A DNA stretch of 64,000 nt, taken from the NCBI GenBank assembly GCA_029959085.1, contig JARWIR010000035.1:2509501-2573500 (forward strand). Reading direction: 5' to 3'. The notes beneath the pieces were generated by a model. The model did not search any database. It was given only the letters and a program-made list of their open reading frames with translations, and was not told where the DNA came from. The translations under genes were made by a program, and so were the position numbers. Positions 13,101 to 27,400 of this stretch are shown in pieces (positions within the stretch are counted from its first letter, which is position 1; every line of letters begins with the position of its first letter). Source of the stretch: Nemophila menziesii (lineage: Eukaryota; Streptophyta; Magnoliopsida; Boraginales; Hydrophyllaceae).

Positions 13101-14322
13101 ACAATCACAATTTATATGACTTGCAATTTATTTCATGTTCTATTTATTTGCATGTATCTCATTTTACATAACATTTTTTTAGTTTTAAATTAATTAAATA
13201 CCTTTTTTTCTGACCAAATTTAAATAAATAAAGTAATTAGCTCTTATCCAGATTGTTTCTATTAGATAGTCACGTGTCACAAAGCTTAGATAAAGTCCTA
13301 ATGATGCACGTCAATCTATCACAAGAGCCATGAAATTCATATCATTCTAACAACACGCAAATGATTTCACTTGTATTAGTTTAATTAGTTTAAAGTTAAA
13401 TTGAATTAGATAATTTTGTAACTAACATATAATAAGTAAATGCATTAAACTATACATTCCAGTAAATTTGATAATTTGCAATTATAAATTGCATAAAAAA
13501 TTAAAAAAAGTAGCTCAGTAAATTAAATTTACAAGTTTATATAAAATAAAATAAAATAAAATAAAATCATTATCTGAAGCCTTATGTTGTGTCGTGGTTG
13601 CTAGTGGTGTTGGTGATGGGGGGAGTTGATGGAGCTGGTGGGGCAACCTTTCTAGGTGCCCCTTTGGCCATTTTACAGGTAAACCCGAGGTGGCGGTCTT
13701 GTGTGGTGTTGCTGGTGAAGCCTGCAGCGGTACGATCTTTATAGGGTGACCCTTTCGCCTTTTTAAGGAATTATTCGAGGAGGTGGTCTTTGGTTGTGGT
13801 GAAGGGGCTGGTGCTTCCTGCAAAGGAAAAACTTTTGTAGGGCACTGATCATATGTTGTCTAAAAGCCATGACATCTTGATATTCTAGATGGTGTTCATG
13901 ACGTGATACTGATTGTTTTTGTTGTTTCTACTTGGCCTAGACCGAGAAATGTAGCTGGAGACAAATCTATCAAATATTGCAGTCCTCACGCCTATCCGGA
14001 AGGATAGAAAACCTTTAGCGAACAGAGAAACATAATCCGAATCTCCACCGCTAGCTAAATAGCGTACCAAAAAAAAGATTATGCAATTAGATCTATGCGG
14101 GTTTCTTGCAGGATTAGCATGTTACTTTGTCATGTTTTTAAACGACTCTCAATATATTATCGAATTAATAAGATTCAACTACAAAAAAAGAGATAATTAA
14201 AAAACTTACATTCACCTGGAACAATGACACACGGTTTCTCGGGCTGCTTCCATTCACCACATGATAAATTTCTGTAACATTACTATCACTCGAGAAATCG
14301 TCGGACTGCAATTAATGTAAAA
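9547..14322. repeat. Tandem array unit 3
   Basis: Third unit, subtype A. From about 10.15 kb onward it is almost identical to unit 4; by eye I find only isolated substitutions, for example near 10700 and 13332. Its first 430 bp differ more from unit 4 and look more like unit 2 (for example attcttcgtgg and ggaaacaataaag near 9665-9690). This suggests that a one-unit duplication created unit 4 or part of unit 3, with breakpoints inside the unit. The interior (about 10.15-13.5 kb) is AT-rich with no recognisable gene. Confidence 0.95.
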
Positions 14323-14930
14323 AGTAATTGCACGTTAAGTCCCTATAAATTATAAGTATAATTTTTATGAAACTATTGAGGGAAGTGAAAGTTGTGAGTA
14401 GTACCTCGTGGTGACTTGTATTATAATTGACGAAGTCAAAGATTCTTTGTGGTGGCAATGGAAGCCATAAAGAAGCTGCAGCATTATGAACAATCCCGGA
14501 AGGCATTTCCGATTCATTTACCTTCTTCTTGGTCACCCTTATATAATCTAATGACCTTTTTTTTGGTTATTGTTGTCCATGGATGTGTAAAAGAAGCTCT
14601 TACTCCACCACCAAAAACCATAAAAATTCTTTCTGCCACCTTCACCAAGCTCTTTTAAATTGCATATAGACCTGTCATCACTATTTACCCCGAAAAGAAT
14701 AAAAATTAATATAGAGTTAATTAATTATGCTAAGTCAATTGTAATTATTTATAAAAAAGATTACCTGCATTATGGAGAAGACGAATACATTGCTGGTAAA
14801 GGGTAAACCCAACGCTCTGCACCATAAGCAAGACCAGCACCCACTAGAGGCTTGTACCTAACATGAACATTTTAATTATCCACCTCAGAATATTTTGAGT
14901 ATACGTTGTCTATAGACTGAATTTCTGAGT
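13515..14930 (-). pseudogene. HD-Zip IV START-domain pseudogene, copy 3
   Basis: Same exon series, crossing the unit 3/4 junction. The tail ORF (13515-13823) is shifted by an extra G near 13620, so it ends in a PPSPTP...TQHKASDN frame. This frame might be nearer to the original reading, because its KVAKGAPRK-like alternative is also AT-hook-like. Exon B (about 14405-14655) has the GIVHNAAASLWLP variant. Exon A carries the 2-bp deletion at gggtaaaccc. Almost identical to copy 4. Confidence 0.82.
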
Positions 14931-17900
14931 GTATTCAAAAAAATATAATTCAAATAAAATTCAACATAAATATTTATAAGTTAAATGAATATATTTTCTT
15001 AATAATGATCACATCCAAATGGTTATTCAAACTCATCAACATTTTTATTTAAACTTCATTGTATTAGTTGAAATCATATATAAATCTAAATTTATATTTT
15101 CATAGATGATCTTTTGTGCTTAATCTTGAGAAAAAATATTAAATAAATCGATTCACATATTCTAGAAACATTTAAGACATCAAAACTAAGGTCATTTTGG
15201 TAAAAACATAAAAGACCCACTACTTAAATAATTAATATATATTACCCTTTTGTTTATTAGCACCTATGTGATACAACTAATGGATTAACTATATAGGCCA
15301 TGAATGTAGAAGGAAACTAAAATGCATAAAATTGAGGCATGGAGTTAATACCTTTCTTGCCGATCTTGTATTTCTTATAATGCATTCATCTTTTCTATTT
15401 AATTGAAATGACATGACCAACGTTCTTTTTCCTTTTCCTGTAAATCAAATAACTCTCTACTAATTGTATAGATAAATGATGAAGTCTTAACAATTAAAAA
15501 TAGATAAAATATTTACAAATTATTGGATTGTAAATTATATAACGTCACATGTTTAACCTTTTTCATAAGTGTTTGGAATCTCAATTATGTTAATTGAATA
15601 GATTTAGAAATAAAAAAAGTAAATGCTAACTTCGAAAGTAAATAATGTGAATCCATAAAATATAACCTAATAAAATAAACTATATTTTTATTTATTGTTC
15701 AAATCTAGGTTTAATTTTTGTATTCTGGCACCAACAAAACTACCTAATTATTATTTACAATAATTATAGTCATAGTTTTATGCTTCAATAAGGGATCTAT
15801 AATTCAACAAGTAACATTTAGAGGCCATAAAACTTCTACAAATTCTTTTTTATTGCATAAGACATTGGGTTGTTGTCACAAAACAAAAATATGTTAAGCT
15901 AGATATAGTATAATTATATTTAATCAATATATAAGTGAAAGGAGGAGTTGAGTATTCAATTAAGTTACAACAAAATAAAACCAATAAAAAATAGAATTCA
16001 GGATTCCAAAAATCTATATGGATTTGAACTTCTATCTTTGTACTCTTTTTCTGCAGAATTTTGTTATCATCTTTGGTTTTCTTTTATTATTATATAATCA
16101 TTTTCATAATAACAAATTATACCTTGTGACAAATTACATAGACTCCAAATAAGTGAATGTTCTTGAAAAGAAACATAATCTTGATAAACATGGGAGATCC
16201 GTCTAAAAGTATCCATCATTATAATCTTAAAAAAAAATTTAAATAAATTGTAAATTGTAAAAAAGAAACTGATTACACTTTTTATATGGTTTAGAAATAA
16301 GCTTTATTTGAAAAATTTCTTCTTTACCTCTGGTCTTCTTTCTTCAATCATTATTTTGCTATAGAAGAGTTTTGCGGCGTGAAAGTTAGGGAGTAAGCAA
16401 AGGTTTTTTTCTTTTCCATTTTAACCTACACCCTGCTTAGCTGAAAAGGCCCAACCCACTGTCTAAGACCCGCACTTAGACCAATATGAACACTATAAAA
16501 GCCCATATTTGGCCTTAAGATTAGGCCCCGATTTTGTTTTTAGAAAAAAATAATAATGGACACTATTCATTTTTAAAATCAAAATATAACATAACTATTG
16601 ATTAATTTTTTAGAAAATTGTTCAATCCCTAATATGACACTACTAGATATTATTAAATAATATAGAAACATCTGATAATCACTATGGTAACATTGCATTT
16701 CCAAAATATGTGATCTCTATCATCTAATTTAGTGTTACAATAATTTCATAATGAGTCAATATTGTGGTCACATGATATTTGTTTTATCATTTTTGGTTAT
16801 TTGTTGAGTGTCACTAATCATAGAATAAGTCTATGTCTCAGTCTAATTTTTTTGTCACACCATAATATTATGCCATGTACAAAATTTATTTGTTGGCTGC
16901 AGTAGATTGCATGTATATAATAGATTTGTTGGACACAATATTGTATAAAATGTTTTACTTAATTTATGAGTTGTTTAATGTTTGAAATTCAAATAAAAAA
17001 AATTTGATCGATGTAAATTGTGTATGGTTTAAATAAAAGTTCTCATATTTTTCTATGACCATCTTTTATCATCTTTTGTTTTGAAAAATTTAGGAATTAA
17101 ATGTAAGTGTATATTTTTCTCAAATCTTAGTTTTGAGGAAAATTCATTCATCTAATATTTGATGGTTCAATACTATTAAGACACATACTCTATGTTTTTA
17201 ACTTGCAAAAGTAACTATCTAATTAATCTAATGATATGTATTTTTGTTATTATAATTAATAAATGTAATGTGAATATTGGACTATTCAATATATGATGTG
17301 GGTCTTACTCTAGTTTTGAAGTAGGAGATACCTTAAAAAACATAAATTACTGGAAAATGTAATAGGCTATAATTTAGCAAATTTTAGCAATTTGATAATT
17401 TGCGTTCCAAATATTTAAAACATCATTAATCCTTGTAAATTTCCTCTAATTCGTTAAAATTTGATGAGTTAATCCCTTCCATTCCAAATATTTAAATGTG
17501 TCTATTATTCAATGTGGCCTCCTATAGTCCCTATGGTCCACGCAGATGAGTTAATGTCATATTTTTGTAATTCGCATCCATGTTTTAATTATTGTCGAAA
17601 AATAATTAAAATACAATACACATCCTTTGAATTAGATCGTCCATCCTTTGTTTTTGTACAACAAAGTTATTTACAGGCTTTAACTATAACTAAAGACAAA
17701 ATAGTCTAAAAATAAATTATTTAACTCAAAAAAACCATACAACATTACTATTCACCTTACTTCACAAGCACCCAATTTATCTATAACACCGAGTGCAAAA
17801 GTTATTAATAGTGTCTCCTGTAAAGTATTTCTAAAATATTTTGAAAGACTTCTAGCCCTTTGTTCAATCTACTGCGACAATCACAATTTATATGACTTGC

Positions 17901-19098
17901 AATTTATTTCATGTTCTATTTATTTGCATGTATCTCATTTTACATAACATTTTTTTAGTTTTAAATTAATTAAATACCTTTTTTTCTGACCAAATTTAAA
18001 TAAATAAAGTAATTAGCTCTTATCCAGATTGTTTCTATTAGATAGTCACGTGTCACAAAGCTTAGATAAAGTCCTAATGATGCACGTCAATCTATCACAA
18101 GAGCCATAAAATTCATATCATTCTAACAACACGCAAATGATTTCACTTGTATTAGTTTAATTAGTTTAAAGTTAAATTGAATTAGATAATTTTGTAACTA
18201 ACATATAATAAGTAAATGCATTAAACTATACATTCCAGTAAATTTGATAATTTGCAATTATAAATTGCATAAAAAATTAAAAAAAGTAGCTCAGTAAATT
18301 AAATTTACAAGTTTATATAAAATAAAATAAAATAAAATAAAATCATTATCTGAAGCCTTATGTTGTGTCGTGGTTGCTAGTGGTGTTGGTGATGGGGGGA
18401 GTTGATGGAGCTGGTGGGGCAACCTTTCTAGGTGCCCCTTTGGCCATTTTACAGGTAAACCCGAGGTGGCGGTCTTGTGTGGTGTTGCTGGTGAAGCCTG
18501 CAGCGGTACGATCTTTATAGGGTGACCCTTTCGCCTTTTTAAGGAATTATTCGAGGAGGTGGTCTTTGGTTGTGGTGAAGGGGCTGGTGCTTCCTGCAAA
18601 GGAAAAACTTTTGTAGGGCACTGATCATATGTTGTCTAAAAGCCATGACATCTTGATATTCTAGATGGTGTTCATGACGTGATACTGATTGTTTTTGTTG
18701 TTTCTACTTGGCCTAGACCGAGAAATGTAGCTGGAGACAAATCTATCAAATATTGCAGTCCTCACGCCTATCCGGAAGGATAGAAAACCTTTAGCGAACA
18801 GAGAAACATAATCCGAATCTCCACCGCTAGCTAAATAGCGTACCAAAAAAAAGATTATGCAATTAGATCTATGCGGGTTTCTTGCAGGATTAGCATGTTA
18901 CTTTGTCATGTTTTTAAACGACTCTCAATATATTATCGAATTAATAAGATTCAACTACAAAAAAAGAGATAATTAAAAAACTTACATTCACCTGGAACAA
19001 TGACACACGGTTTCTCGGGCTGCTTCCATTCACCACATGATAAATTTCTGTAACATTACTATCACTCGAGAAATCGTCGGACTGCAATTAATGTAAAA
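14323..19098. repeat. Tandem array unit 4
   Basis: Fourth unit, 4776 bp, subtype A, nearly identical to unit 3 over most of its length. The short ORFs of the two units translate identically (for example 13515-13823 and 18291-18599). It carries the 2-bp gggtaaaccc deletion near 14800 and the short gcccatatttggcc spacing near 16500. The interior (about 14.9-18.3 kb) is AT-rich and holds no recognisable gene. Confidence 0.95.
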
Positions 19099-19705
19099 AG
19101 TAATTGCACGTTAAGTCCCTATAAATTATAAGTATAATTTTTATGAAACTATTGAGGGAAGTGAAAGTTGTGAGTAGTACCTCGTGGTGACTTGTATTAT
19201 AATTGACGAAGTCAAAGATTCTTTGTGGTGGCAATGGAAGCCATAAAGAAGCTGCAGCATTATGAACAATCCCGGAAGGCATTTCCGATTCATTTACCTT
19301 CTTCTTGGTCACCCTTATATAATCTAATGACCTTTTTTTTGGTTATTGTTGTCCATGGATGTGTAAAAGAAGCTCTTACTCCACCACCAAAAACCATAAA
19401 AATTCTTTCTGCCACCTTCACCAAGCTCTTTTAAATTGCATATAGACCTGTCATCACTATTTACCCCGAAAAGAATAAAAATTAATATAGAGTTAATTAA
19501 TTATGCTAAGTCAATTGTAATTATTTATAAAAAAGATTACCTGCATTATGGAGAAGACGAATACATTGCTGGTAAAGGGTATAAACCCAATGCTCTGCAC
19601 CATAAGCAAGACCAGCACCCACTAGAGGCTTGTACCTAACATGAACATTTTAATTATCCACCTCAGAATATTTTGAGTATACGTTGTCTATAGACTGAAT
19701 TTCTG
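18291..19705 (-). pseudogene. HD-Zip IV START-domain pseudogene, copy 4
   Basis: Virtually the same as copy 3, including the extra G in the tail (near 18396) and the GIVHNAAASLWLP variant in exon B. It differs in exon A, where gggtataaaccc (near 19578) is undeleted, so the [16 protein letters not shown] stretch stays in frame. The stops around QSN-ML remain. Confidence 0.82.
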
Positions 19706-22700
19706 AGTGTATTCAAAAAAATATAATTCAAATAAAATTCAACATAAATATTTATAAGTTAAATGAATATATTTTCTTAATAATGATCACATCCAAATAG
19801 TTATTCAAACTCATCAACATTTTTATTTAAACTTCATTGTATTAGTTGAAATCATATATAAATCTAAATTTATATTTTCATAGATGATCTTTTGTGCTTA
19901 ATCTTGAGAAAAAATATTAGATAAATCGATTCACATATTCTAGAAACATTTAAGACAACAAAACTAAGGTCATTTTGGTAAAAACATAAAAGACCCACTA
20001 CTTAAATAATTAATATATATTACCCTTTTGTTTATTAGGACCTATGTGATACAACTAATGGATTAACTATATAGGCCATGAATGTAGAAGGAAACTAAAA
20101 TGCATAAAATTGAGGCATGGAGTTAATACCTTTCTTGCCGATCTTGTATTTCTTATAATGCATTCACCTTTTCTATTTTATTGAAATGACATGACCAACG
20201 TTCTTTTTCCTTTTCCTGTAAATCAAATAACTCTCTACTAATTGTATAGATAAATGATAAAGTCTTAACAATTAAAAATAGATAAAATATTTACAAATTA
20301 TTGGATTGTAAATTATATAACGTCACATGTTTAACCTTTTTCATAAGTGTTTGGAATCTCAATTATGTTAATTGAATAGATTTAGAAATAAAAAAAATTA
20401 ATGCTACCTTCGAAAGCAAATAATGTGAATCCATAAAATATAACCTAATAAAATAAACTATATTTTTATTTATTGTTCAAATCTAGGTTTAATTTTTGTA
20501 TTCTGGCACCAACAAAGCTACCTTATTATTATTTACAATAATTATAGTCATAGTTTTATGCTTCAATAAGGGTTCTATAATTCAACAAGTAACATTTAGA
20601 GGCCATAAAACTTCTACAAATTCTTTTTTATTGCATAAGACATTGGGTTGTTGTCACAAAACAAAAATATGTTAAGCTAGATATAGTATAATTATATTTA
20701 ATCAATATATAAGTGAAAGGAGGAGTTGAGCATTCAATTAAGTTACGACAAAATAAAACAAATAAAAAATAGAATTCCGGATTCCAAAAATCTATATGGA
20801 TTTGAACTTCTATTTTTGTACTCTTTTTCTGCAGAATTTTGTTATCATTTTTGGTTTTCTTTTATTATTATATAATCATTTTCATAATAACAAATTATAC
20901 CTTGTGACAAATTACATAGACTCCAAATAAGTGAATGTTCTTGAAAAGAAACATAATATTGATAAACATGGGAGATCTGTCTAAAAGTATCCATCATTAT
21001 AATCTTCAAAAAAAATATAAATAAATTGTAAATTGTAAAAAAGAAACTGATTACACTTTTTATATGGTTTAGAAATAAGCTTTATTTGAAAAAAAATTTC
21101 TTTACCTCTGGTCTTCTTTCTTCAATCAATATTTTGCTATAGAAGAGTTTTGCGGCGTGAAAGTTAGGGAGTAAGCAAAGGTTTTTTTCTTTTCCACTTT
21201 AACCTACACCCTGCTTAGCTGAAAAGGCCCAGCCCACTGACTAAGACCCGCACTTAGACCAATATGAACACTATTAAAGCCCATATTGACTTGGCCTTAA
21301 GATTAGGCCCCGATTTTGTTTTTAGAAAAAAATATGAATGGACACTATTCATTTTTAAAATCCAAATATAACATAACTATTGATTAATTTTTTAGAAAAT
21401 TGTTCAATCCCTAATATGACACTACTAGCTATTATTAAATAATATAGAAACATCTGATAATCACTATGGTAACATTGCATTTCCAAAATATGTGATCTCT
21501 ATCATCTATTTTAGTGTTACAATAATTACATAATGAGTCAATATTGTGGTCACATGATATTTGTTTTATCATTTTTGGTTATTTGTTGAGTGTCACTAAT
21601 CATAGAATAATTCTATGTCTCAGTCTAATTTTTTTGTCACACCATAATATTATGCCATGTACAAAATTTATTTGTTGGCTGCAGTAGATTGCATGTATAT
21701 AATAGATTTGTTGGACACAATATTGTATAAAATGTTTTACTTAATGTATGAGTTGTTTAATGTTTGAAATTCAAATAAAAAAAATTTGATCGATGTAAAT
21801 TGTGTATGGTTTAAATAAAAGTTCTCATATTTTTCTATGACCATCTTTCATCATCTTTTTGTTTTGAAAAATTTAGGAATTAAATGTAAGTGTATATTTT
21901 TCTCAAATCTTAGTTTTGAGGAAAATTCATTCATCTAATATTTGATGGTTCAATACTATTAAGACACATACTCTATGTTTTTAACTTGCAAAAGTAACTA
22001 TCTAATTAATCTAATGATATGTATTTTTGTTATTATAATTAATAAATGTAATGTGAATATTGGACTATTCAATATATGATGTGGGTCTTACTCTAGTTTT
22101 GAAGTAGGAGATACCTTAAAAAACATAAATTACTGGAAAATGTAATAAGCTATAATTTAGCAAATTTTAGCAATTTGATAATTTGCGTTCCAAATATTTA
22201 AAACATCATTAATCCTTGTAAATTTCCTCTAATTCGTTAAAATTTGATGAGTTAATCCCTTCCATTCCAAATATTTAAATGTTTCTATTATTCAATGTGG
22301 CCTCCTATAGTCTCTATGGTCCACACAGATGAGTTAATGTCATATTTTTGTAATTCGCATCCATGTTTTAATTATTGTCAAAAAATAATTAAAATACAAT
22401 ACACATCCTTTGAATTAGATCGTCCATCCTTTGTCTTTGTACAACAAAGTTATTTACAGGCTTTAACTATAACTAAAGACAAAATAGTCTAAAAACAAAT
22501 TATTTAACTCAAAAAAACCATACAACATTACTATTCACCTTACTTCACAAGCACCCAATTTATCTATAACACCGAGTGCAAAAGTTATTAATAGTGTCTC
22601 CTGTAAAGTATTTCTAAAATATTTTGAAAGACTTCTAGCCCTTTGTTAAATCTACTGCGACAATCACAATTTATATGACTTGCAATTTATTTCATGTTCT

Positions 22701-23879
22701 ATTTATTTGCATGTATCTCATTTTACATAACATTTTTTTAGTTTTAAATTAATTAAATACCTTTTTTCTGACCAAATTTAAATAAATAAAGTAATTAGCT
22801 CTTATCCAGATTGTTTCTATTAGATAGTCACGTGTCACAAAGCTTAGATAAAGTCCTAATGATGCACGTCAATCTATCACAAGAGCCATAAAATTCATAT
22901 CATTCTAACAACACGCAAATGATTTCACTTGTATTAGTTTAATTAGTTTAAAATTAAATTGAATTAGATAATTTTGTAACTAACATATAATAAGTAAATG
23001 CATTAAACTATACATTCCAGTAAATTTGATAATTTGAAATTATAAATTGCATAAAAAATTAAAAAAAGTAGCTCAGTAAATTAAATTTACAAGTTTATAT
23101 AAAATAAAATAAAATAAAATAAAATCATTATCTGAAGCCTTATGTTGTGTTGTGGTTGTTGGTGGTGTTGGTGATGGGGGAGTTGATGGAGCTGGTGGGG
23201 CAACCTTTCTAGGTGCCCCTTTGGCCACTTTACAGGTAAACCCGAGCTGGCGGTCTTGTGTGGTGTTGCTGGTGACGCCTGCAGCGGTACAATCTTTATA
23301 GGGTGACCCATTGGCCTTTTTAAGGAATTATTCGAGGAGGTGGTCTTTGGTTGTGGTGGTGGGGCTGGTGCTTCCTGTAAAGGAAAAACCTTTGTAGGGC
23401 ACTGATCATATGTTGTCTAAAAGCCATAACATCTTGATATTCTAGATGGTGTTCTTGACGTGATACTGATTGTTTTTGTTGTTTCTACTTGGCCTAGACC
23501 GAGAAATGTAGCTGGAGACAAATCTATCAAATATTGCAGTCCTCACGCCTATCCGGAAGGATAGAAAACCTTTAGCGAACAGAGAAACATAATCCGAATC
23601 TCCACCGCTAGCTAAATAGCGTACCAAAAAAAAGATTATGCAATTAGATCTATGCGGGTTTCTTGCAGGATTAGCATGTTACTTTGTCATGTTTTTAAAC
23701 GACTCTCAATATATTATCGAATTAATAAGATTCAACTACAAAAAAAGAGATAATTAAAAAACTTACATTCACATGGAACAATGACACACGGTTTCTCGGG
23801 CTGCTTCCATTCACCACATGATAGATTTCTGTAACATTACTATCACTCGAGAAATCGTCGGACTGCAATTAATGTAAAA
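19099..23879. repeat. Tandem array unit 5
   Basis: Fifth unit, 4781 bp. Its first 450 bp still resemble units 3/4 (acctgcatt near 19550, tatgaacaatcc near 19260), but from about 19570 it switches to subtype B (gggtataaaccc near 19578, gacttgg near 21290). The switch marks the right edge of the recent unit-3/unit-4 duplication. The interior (about 19.7-23.08 kb) shows no recognisable gene. Confidence 0.95.
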
Positions 23880-24486
23880 AGTAATTGCACGTTAAGTCCC
23901 TATAAATTATAAGTATAATTTTTATGAAACTATTGAGGGAAGTGAAAGTTGTGAGTAGTACCTCGTGGTGACTTGTATTATCATTGACGAAGTCAAAGAT
24001 TCTTTGTGGTGGCAATGGAAGCCATAAAGAAGCTGTAGCATTAAGAACAATCCCGGAAGGCATTTCCGGTTCATTTACCTTCTTCTTGTTCACCCTTATA
24101 TAATCTAATGACCTTTTTTTTGGTTATTGTTGTCCATGGATGTGTAAAAGAAGCTCTTACTCCACCACCAAAAACCATAAAAATTCTTTCTGCCACCTTC
24201 ACCAAGCTCTTTTAAATTGCATATAGACCTGTCATCACTATTTACCCCGAAAAGAATAAAAATTAATATAGAGTTAATTAATTATGCTAAGTCAATTGTA
24301 ATTATTTATAAAAAAGATTACCCGCATTATGGAGAAGACGAATACATTGCTAGTAAATGGTATAACCCCAACGCTCTGCACCATAAGCAAGACCAGCACC
24401 CACTAGAGGCTTGTACCTAACATGAACATTTTAATTATCCACCTCAGAATATTTTGAGTATACGTTGTCTATAGACTGAATTTCTG
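23087..24486 (-). pseudogene. HD-Zip IV START-domain pseudogene, copy 5
   Basis: Same exon series across the unit 5/6 junction. Private changes include tggtataacccc in exon A (near 24359) and a conservative substitution in exon B (GIVLNATASLWLP). The tail ORF reads 23087-23311 from an internal Met; its first part is also open upstream. The usual nonsense codons around the QSN-ML motif are present. Confidence 0.82.
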
Positions 24487-27400
24487 AGTGTATTCAAAAA
24501 AATATAATTCAAATAAAATTCAACATAAATATTTATAAGTTAAATGAATATATTTTCTTAATAATGATCACATCCAAATAGTTATTCAAACTCATCAACA
24601 TTTTTATTTAAACTTCATTGTATTAGTTGAAATCATATATAAATCTAAATTTATATTTTCATAGATGATCTTTTGTGCTTAATCTTGAGAAAAAATATTA
24701 GATAAATCGATTCACATATTCTAGAAACATTTAAGACAACAAAACTAAGGTCATTTTGGTAAAAACATAAAAGACCCACTACTTAAATAATTAATATATA
24801 TTACCCTTTTGTTTATTAGCACCTATGTGATACAACTAATGGATTAACTATATAGGCCATGAATGTAGAAGGAAACTAAAATGCATAATATTGAGGCATG
24901 GAGTTAATACCTTTCTTGCCGATCTTGTATTTCTTATAATGCATTCACCTTTTCTATTTTATTGAAATGACATGACCAACGTTCTTTTTCCTTTTCCTGT
25001 AAATCAAATAACTCTCTACTAATTGTATAGATAAATGATAAAGTCTTAACAATTAAAAATAGATAAAATATTTACAAATTATTGGATTGTAAATTATATA
25101 ACGTCACATGTTTAACCTTTTTCATAAGTGTTTGGAATCTCAATTATGTTAATTGAATAGATTTAGAAATAAAAAAAAAGTAAATGCTACCTTCGAAAGC
25201 AAATAATGTGAATCCATAAAATATAACCTAATAAAATAAACTATATTTTTATTTATTGTTTAAATCTAGGATTAATTTTTGTATTCTCGCACCAACAAAG
25301 CTACCTTATTATTATTTACAATAATTATAGTCATAGGTTTATGCTTCAATAAGGGTTCTATAATTCAACAAGTAACATTTAGAGGCCATAAAACTTCTAC
25401 AAATTCTTTTTTATTGCATAAGACATTGGGTTGTTGTCACAAAACAAAAATATGTTAAGCTAGATATAGTATAATTATATTTAATCAATATATAAGTGAA
25501 AGGAGGAGTTGAGCATTCAATTAAGTTACAACAAAATAAAACAAATAAAAAATAGAATTCCGGATTCCAAAAATCTATATGGATTTGAACTTCTATTTTT
25601 GTACTCTTTTTCTGCAGAATTTTGTTATCATTTTTGGTTTTCTTTTATTATTATATAATCATTTTCATAATAACAAATTATACCTTGTGACAAATTACAT
25701 AGACTCCAAATAAGTGAATGTTCATGAAAAGAAACATAATATTGATAAACATGGGAGATCCGTCTAAAAGTATCCATCATTATAATCTTCAAAAAAAATA
25801 TAAATAAATTGTAAATTGTAAAAAAGAAACTGATTACACTTTTTATATGGTTTAGAAATAAGCTTTATTTGAAAAAAAATTTCTTTACCTCTGGTCTTCT
25901 TTCTTCAATCAATATTTTTCTATAGAAGAGTTTTGCGGCGTGAAAGTTAGGGAGTTAGCAAAGGTTTTTTTCTTTTCCATTTTAACCTACACCCTGCTTA
26001 GCTGAAAAGGCCCAGCCCACTGACTAAGACCCGCACTTAGACCAATATGAACACTATAAAAGCCCATATTGACTTGGCCTTAAGATTAGGCCCCGATTTT
26101 GTTTTTAGAAAAAAATATGAATGGACACTATTCATTTTTAAAATCCAAATATAACATAACTATTGATTAATATTTTAGAAAATTGTTCAATCCCTAATAT
26201 GACACTACTAGATATTATTAAATAATATAGAAACATCTGATAATCACTATGGTAACATTGCATTTCCAAAATATGTGATCTCTATCATCTATTTTAGTGT
26301 TACAATAATTACATAATGAGTCAATATTGTGGTCACATGATATTTGTTTTATCATTTTTGGTTATTTGTTGAGTGTCACTAATCATAGAATAAGTCTATG
26401 TCTCAGTCTAATTTTTTTGTCACACCATAATATTATGCCATGTACAAAATTTATTTGTTGGCTGCAGTAGATTGCATGTATATAATAGATTTGTTGGACA
26501 CAATATTGTATAAAATGTTTTACTTAATGTATGAGTTGTTTAATGTTTGAAATTCAAATAAAAAAAATTTGATCGATGTAAATTGTGTATGGTTTAAATA
26601 AAAGTTCTCATATTTTTCTATGACCATCTTTCATCATCTTTCTGTTTTGAAAAATTTAGGAATTAAATGTAAGTGTATATTTTTCTCAAATCTTAGTTTT
26701 GAGGAAAATTCATTCATCTAATATTTGATGGTTCAATAGTATTAAGACACATACTCTATGTTTTTAACTTGCAAAAGTAACTATCTAATTAATCTAATGA
26801 TATGTATTTTTGTTATTATAATTAATAAATGTAATGTGAATATTGGACTATTCAATATATGATGTGGGTCTTACTCTAGTTTTGAAGTAGGAGATACCTT
26901 AAAAAACATAAATTACTGGAAAATGCAATAAGCTATAATTTAGCAAATTTTAGCAATTTGATAATTTGCGTTCCAAATATTTAAAACATCATTAATCCTT
27001 GTAAATTTCCTCTAATTCGTTAAAATTTGATGAGTTAATCCCTTCCATTCTAAATATTTAAATGTTTCTATTATTCAATGTGGCCTCCTATAGTCTCTAT
27101 GGTCCACAAAGATGAGTTAATGTCATATTTTTGTAATTCGCATCCATGTTTTAATTATTGTCAAAAAATAATTAAAATACAATACACATCCTTTGAATTA
27201 GATCGTCCATCCTTTGTCTTTGTACAACAAAGTTATTTACAGGCTTTAACTATAACTAAAGACAAAATAGTCTAAAAACAAATTATTTAACTCAAAAAAA
27301 CCATACAACATTACTATTCACCTTACTTCACAAGCACCCAATTTATCTATAACACCGAGTGCAAAAGTTATTAATAGTGTCTCCTGTAAAGTATTTCTAA

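Noticed and set aside
19436..19639. 67-codon plus-strand ORFs starting MHIDLSSLFTPK in several units, and the 69-codon ORFs at 14449 and 19225
   Set aside because: They are antisense shadows of the HD-Zip IV exons A and B, whose minus-strand translation matches a real family.
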